A stretch of 9,401 bases of DNA from Candidatus Bathycorpusculum fermentans (GTDB lineage Archaea; Thermoproteota; Bathyarchaeia; Bathyarchaeales; Bathycorpusculaceae). Every line of letters begins with the position of its first letter. The stretch's first letter is position 1. Under the pieces are notes generated by a model that had not been told where the DNA came from, ran no database searches, and saw nothing but the letters and a program-made list of their open reading frames with translations. The position numbers were made by a program, and so were the translations under genes. This document shows, piece by piece, positions 6,719-9,401 of the stretch. The DNA is taken from positions 1-9,401 of the forward strand of contig WRGM01000116.1 of the NCBI GenBank assembly GCA_009787175.1, given 5' to 3'.

Positions 6719-7126
6719 TTACAGAAACAGACCCCTCTGCTTCTTCTCAGCCCTTGACTGCTGCAACTTTTTATATACCATATCTACATTCTTCCGCTCC
6801 ACATAACCCTTATGCGGCCGAAAACCCCCACCAAAGCCACCTGGAATATGCATAAGCTCATGAATTAACACGCGTTCTTTATCTTCAAATGACATTTTAT
6901 CAAAAATTTCTGAGATAACCTCAATAGTATATGTTGGCGGCTGTTTTAGGATTTTTTGCCAGAGTTTTCCTAGTCCATGTATGCGTGCTATGGTGCGTTT
7001 GGCTTTGGAGCCTTTGCTTCGGACGCAGAATACGTATTGGGATTCGATATGGTAAAATTCGCACTCTCTAGCTAATTGGTCTACTTGTATTTTGATTTCT
7101 GGGGCTTCAAAGTATTTAATTGGCAT
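6719..7126 (-). CDS. Predicted zinc metallopeptidase (COG4900-like, HExxH)
   Basis: The 135-residue protein contains the zincin motif HELMH (89-93), followed by IPGGFGGGFRPHKGYV in which His105 is a likely third metal ligand. This HELxHIP...GGxRPH layout is that of small predicted archaeal metallopeptidases (COG4900) and the related phage metallopeptidase family. Substrates are unknown. There is no signal peptide or membrane segment, so it should act in the cytoplasm, and the C-terminus is basic (KKLQQSRAEKKQRG). The ATG at 7126 has no good Shine-Dalgarno, but a TATA-like element lies about 25-35 bases upstream, suggesting a leaderless transcript. It is separated from topoisomerase IB by 142 bases with its own promoter region, so the two are probably not one operon. 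Strand composition switches within the gene near 6945. Confidence 0.8.
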   Translation of the reverse strand: MPIKYFEAPEIKIQVDQLARECEFYHIESQYVFCVRSKGSKAKRTIARIHGLGKLWQKILKQPPTYTIEVISEIFDKMSFEDKERVLIHELMHIPGGFGGGFRPHKGYVERKNVDMVYKKLQQSRAEKKQRGLFL

Positions 7127-7150
7127 GTTAGGTCTCTTTGTTTGTTTTTA

Positions 7151-7160
7151 GCATAAAAAA
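7151..7160 (-). promoter_or_regulatory. Possible TATA box for the metallopeptidase gene
   Basis: TTTTTTATGC on the - strand is centred about 29 bases before the ATG at 7126. That is the spacing expected for a leaderless archaeal message. The evidence is position and composition only. Confidence 0.35.
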
Positions 7161-7233
7161 GCCTGGTTGTTGGTTTAAAAGTTGTTGTTTATGTGTGAAA
7201 AATGTTGTTGGGTGGATTTATTGTTAAATTGGG

Positions 7234-7665
7234 TTAATGGATATAGTTTAATGTTTTATTTTGGTCTTCATGTATTTGTTTCATTGCCTCATATTGTGCT
7301 TCTACTAGTATTTTTAGTGCGTCAATGTTTTTCTTTACATCTTCTAATTCGCTGTTTTTTTGCATGACTCCAGATTTAGTTAATTGTTCATCCATGTTGC
7401 TGACGGTTACTTCCATAACTTTGACTTTGAATGCGAAGATTTGAAGTGTGTATAGTAGGCTTAAATGAGAGGTTAACCGGTCAATTCGTTCGAGTTCGAT
7501 GTTTCTAATTGCGAAAATTTTGGCTTTTTGTTCCTGTGTAGCTGTTGGTGATTGTAGCATTTGTGCGTAGACGGCTGCATGTTTGTTTGCTGCTGCTTTT
7601 GTTTCTTCTAGCCGTGTTTGTAGTCTTTTTGTGATTTTGTCTAACATTTCTAGGACTTCGTCCAT
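7234..7665 (-). CDS. Coiled-coil protein of unknown function
   Basis: I do not recognise this 143-residue protein. It is predicted to be almost wholly helical. Heptad-like stretches run through residues 1-30 (MDEVLEMLDKITKRLQ...) and 103-138 (KNSELEDVKKNIDALKILVE...). A more hydrophobic middle helix spans 62-88 (DRLTSHLSLLYTLQIFAFKVKV). No signal peptide, metal site or catalytic motif is seen, and a dimeric scaffold or partner-binding role is only a guess. The frame extends to a TTG at 7704, but ATG 7665 has GAGAGGA five bases upstream and is preferred. Codons end mostly in A or C, opposite to topoisomerase IB on the same strand. The short spacing to the metallopeptidase gene (107 bases) does not prove a link. 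Confidence 0.75.
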   Translation of the reverse strand: MDEVLEMLDKITKRLQTRLEETKAAANKHAAVYAQMLQSPTATQEQKAKIFAIRNIELERIDRLTSHLSLLYTLQIFAFKVKVMEVTVSNMDEQLTKSGVMQKNSELEDVKKNIDALKILVEAQYEAMKQIHEDQNKTLNYIH

Positions 7666-7670
7666 TTTTT

Positions 7671-7677
7671 TCCTCTC
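7671..7677 (-). promoter_or_regulatory. Shine-Dalgarno site deciding the coiled-coil gene start
   Basis: GAGAGGA on the - strand lies five A residues before the ATG at 7665. It supports this start over the upstream TTG at 7704, which would translate through the site. Confidence 0.6.
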
Positions 7678-7715
7678 AATATGCTGTCTACTTTTGTTCA
7701 ACAATCTGTGCCGCT

Positions 7716-7725
7716 CTTATTTAAG
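7716..7725 (-). promoter_or_regulatory. Possible TATA box for the coiled-coil gene
   Basis: CTTAAATAAG, read on the - strand, is centred about 55 bases before ATG 7665. Initiation about 25 bases downstream would give a leader near 30 bases carrying the GAGAGGA site, and would begin downstream of the alternative TTG at 7704. Confidence 0.4.
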
Positions 7726-7890
7726 TTAGTTGAATGTTCTATGGCAACTTGTGCGATGTATTTGTACATTAATTTTATGTTTACTTAAATATACTTGCTA
7801 CTGTGTTTTGTGATTGTTGAAATTGGCTGGTGATTACCGCTGTATGCTATATGCCTGTTAATTTGACCATTTGTCTGTGAGTATGTATCT

Positions 7891-7915
7891 GTAAATAATT
7901 TTATGGTAAATAATT
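7891..7915. repeat. Short direct repeat GTAAATAATT
   Basis: Two copies of GTAAATAATT begin at 7891 and 7906, a 15-base period, in the spacer just beyond the end of the small membrane-protein gene. No function can be assigned, and in AT-rich DNA this may be chance. The rest of 7705-7934 holds nothing else that I can support. Confidence 0.45.
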
Positions 7916-7934
7916 GTGAATTGCTTATCTGTTG

Positions 7935-8135
7935 CTATATTGGTGTTCTTCCTATCCTTCGCATTAGCAGGTTTGCCACTGCAAATATGACTAGGATTAC
8001 CGGGATCCATATTATGATGTTAAGTGCGAATATGATTGATACCATTGCAACAATTATTAAAAGTATGACTGCTATCATGCCGATTATTTTTTTCTGTTTT
8101 TGAACTTTTTCTGGGTTATATGTTACTTTAGGCAT
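7935..8135 (-). CDS. Small two-helix membrane protein, unknown function
   Basis: The 66-residue product has a basic, soluble N-terminus (MPKVTYNPEKVQKQKK, 1-16), then two adjacent hydrophobic helices at about 17-37 and 39-57, separated by a tight turn near Asn39, and ends in RRIGRTPI. Charged residues flank the helices on both sides, and the distribution suggests a hairpin with both ends in the cytoplasm. The ATG at 8135 is the natural start. No strong Shine-Dalgarno is seen, but ATATTAA elements lie about 20-30 bases upstream. I cannot name a family. The charged/hydrophobic pattern is not explained by local base composition alone, so I think it is a real gene. The overlapping + strand frame is its shadow. 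Confidence 0.65.
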   Translation of the reverse strand: MPKVTYNPEKVQKQKKIIGMIAVILLIIVAMVSIIFALNIIIWIPVILVIFAVANLLMRRIGRTPI

Positions 8136-8302
8136 CTTTGTTTGCTCTTAAGTTAATATCTCCCTGCTTGTTAAAAAGAATTTTTACCCTTTTAAGAATT
8201 TTATGTGTTTTTAAGGAAAATTGTATGTGGCGTGCTATTTGCTGCAAGTTAGTTGTTGTAGTATTGGTGGACAGCGGGGTTTGTGCCAGCCCTGACTTTC
8301 AT

Positions 8303-8445
8303 TTATGCCGCCTTTTCAGCTAAAATCATCTCTCTTAACCGTTTACGCAACATACTTAACTGCTGATCCTCCATGTTTTTCTGAGTTATTGCGCCATCTG
8401 CCAACACGCTCTGTGAAAACACTTGTTTAGGATCCAAACCAACAA
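8303..8445 (-). pseudogene. 3' remnant of an unidentified gene
   Basis: A 47-codon open stretch reads GLDPKQVFSQSVLADGAI, then a charged helix containing NMEDQQLSMLRKRLREMI, and ends AEKAA at a TAA (8303-8305). The frame is closed at 8446-8448 by TAA. The neighbouring frame upstream reads TKQLAKLL, which would join smoothly with a one-base shift, as expected of a broken coding region. No suitable start or ribosome site is present. It lies just beyond the transposase stop, so it may be the tail of a host gene cut by that insertion, or part of the element. An ATG directly follows its stop (8302) and opens an 18-codon frame ending at 8249 that I cannot identify. Confidence 0.4.
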
Positions 8446-8469
8446 TTTAGCCAACTGTTTGGTAATAAC

Positions 8470-9268
8470 CTAATTTAAGATATTTATTTTAGAGTAGAAA
8501 AATTCGTGCCATGTCCACAAGTGATCAGTTAATCCCTCAATTTTTGCAGGAGAAAAATCATGCTTAAACTCATTGATAAAATTCCAATAGAACTTAAACA
8601 ACTCTACCGCACAAACCAAAGTTCATGAAGTTAACTTCCATTGAAGTGCCATGAAAAAACATTTTTTCATAGAAAACGCCTCTTCACTTTAGAAAAACAC
8701 TTGCTTTTCCTAGCAAAACGACCCAAACGTTCACGCAAAATACCATAAATTCTCAACAACAATCATCTCCACATCACCCAAAGAAGGCCCACCATAAACA
8801 ACCTTCTTCTCTTTGCGAACCACCCGCCCATGCTCAAGGATCTTAATTAATTGACCATAATCAACAAACCCTAACGCAAAGCACAAAGGTAAGACATATG
8901 TGTAATCATCATCCCATCAATGAACACTTCCAAAGGGCACTGCAACGAAAGTACTTTAAGGGCTTTAGCAAGCTTACGCACCATATAGACATGTCTGTTG
9001 TGTCCATTTGCCAGCGGAAAAAGCGGCAAACAAGTATGATTTGCGTTTTATGTGGTGTAGAGGTAGTAGTCGCCGCACTCAGGCTCAGACGTGTCAGCTC
9101 GTTTAAGCGTCTTTTCTTTTTTTTAACAAAACTCCAAAGCTCATCGCACTCATATTGCGAAAGACCAAGATTTTTCATCAAATAATCACTTAGCTCTGAT
9201 GCGTGTTCAGCCATATTTTCTAAGAGGTTGCCTATGGTGTCTCTGTGGTGGTCGGTTAGGGACTGTCT
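8470..9268 (-). pseudogene. Degraded IS1-like family transposase
   Basis: Pieces in different frames line up in order as one DDE transposase of the archaeal IS1-like type. Piece one, 9268 to about 9100, has TDHHRDTIGNLLENMAEHA and the catalytic-region motif DELWSFVKKKK (9145-9113). Piece two, 8975-8913, reads KLAKALKVLSLQCPLEVFIDG. Piece three, 8910-8749, reads DDYTYVLPLCFALGFVDYGQ, then RVVRKEKKVVYG. Piece four, about 8753-8690, reads YGILRERLGRFARKSKCF. Piece five, 8604-8470, reads ELFKFYWNFINEF, then GLTDHLWTWHEFF, and ends at TAG. At least four frame changes and internal stops make it non-functional. The N-terminal zinc-finger part is not recognisable upstream of 9268, so it is also 5'-truncated or replaced. 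I could not define terminal inverted repeats or a target duplication. Confidence 0.85.
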
Positions 9269-9401
9269 AAAAATAACATGTATGTATTTAGTTTGCGTGT
9301 TTTTATTAAAGCATCTATACAGGAATTTGCATATGTAGCTGTGTTTGTTGTGCAAAAAATGGCATGAAAGGTTAAATGTTAACGAAATTTTCGCCGAGAG
9401 C
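9269..9401. other. Unassigned flank of the transposase remnant
   Basis: A - strand frame stays open through here from an ATG at 9355, but its residues (for example YICKFLYRCFNKNTQ) do not resemble the N-terminal part of an IS1-like transposase and no zinc-finger spacing is visible. I see no other gene. The transposase similarity stops at about 9268, next to GGGACTGTCTAAAAAT (9259-9274), which could be an element end. Confidence 0.4.

Noticed and set aside
7903..8103. + strand frame opposite the small membrane protein
   Set aside because: It is antisense to a more convincing - strand gene whose protein has a regular basic-tail and two-helix pattern. The + frame looks like its shadow.
8249..8302. 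Possible tRNA 3' part or start of a gene, from GTCCACCA and an ATG directly after TAA
   Set aside because: No T-arm consensus or acceptor pairing is present, and the frame is only 18 codons with no known motif.
8138..8323. + strand frame beginning at TTG
   Set aside because: It has no ribosome site, no recognisable domain and a mixed Cys/Leu/Val composition. It also crosses the 3' end of the broken - strand frame.
8898..9185. + strand frame across the transposase remnant
   Set aside because: The - strand in the same interval carries clear transposase motifs, so this is an antisense shadow.
8909..9355. 148-codon - strand frame as an intact gene
   Set aside because: Only residues about 30-90 match a transposase. 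Downstream the similarity moves to other frames and upstream it stops, so it is one piece of a pseudogene and not a protein.

Overview
This window looks like a piece of an archaeal chromosome, most probably from Candidatus Bathyarchaeia or a close relative. Three genes point there together. One is an archaeal class 1 release factor. One is a formylmethanofuran:tetrahydromethanopterin formyltransferase (Ftr), as used in the archaeal C1 / Wood-Ljungdahl pathway. One is a full-length eukaryote-type topoisomerase IB. From family knowledge, topoisomerase IB is typical of Thaumarchaeota and a few neighbours, and Thaumarchaeota lack Ftr, so a bathyarchaeal-type genome fits best. This placement is inferred and was not tested with a tree.

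Layout, left half, all on the + strand: a possible 3' end of a membrane protein gene (1-62); an intact DUF2683 antitoxin-like gene (228-458) followed at once by what looks like the frameshifted stub of its RelE/ParE-like toxin (461-536); an AT-rich gap; an AmrS-type radical SAM gene (821-1846); ftr (2034-3047) ending in a T-rich terminator; a strikingly C-poor spacer (3064-3348); and the aRF1 gene prf1 (3349-4614).

Right half, all on the - strand and convergent with prf1: a DUF167 gene directly downstream of topoisomerase IB (probably one operon), a small HExxH metallopeptidase, a coiled-coil protein of unknown function, a 66-residue two-helix membrane protein, a short unidentified open-frame remnant, and a heavily frameshifted IS1-like transposase (8470-9268). 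Several starts can be refined from Shine-Dalgarno or family evidence: GTG 228 for DUF2683, ATG 6576 for topoisomerase IB, ATG 7665 for the coiled-coil gene. Other genes look leaderless, with an A/T box about 25-30 bases before the start codon.

The genes do not form one pathway. They cover housekeeping (translation termination, DNA supercoiling, C1 metabolism) with accessory debris at both ends. The oddest property is compositional. The + strand alternates between G/T-rich and A/C-rich blocks of roughly 0.7-3 kb. The switches fall inside intact genes (ftr, prf1, the metallopeptidase) and ignore gene direction. I found no CRISPR array, tRNA or rRNA, and no convincing new defence system.
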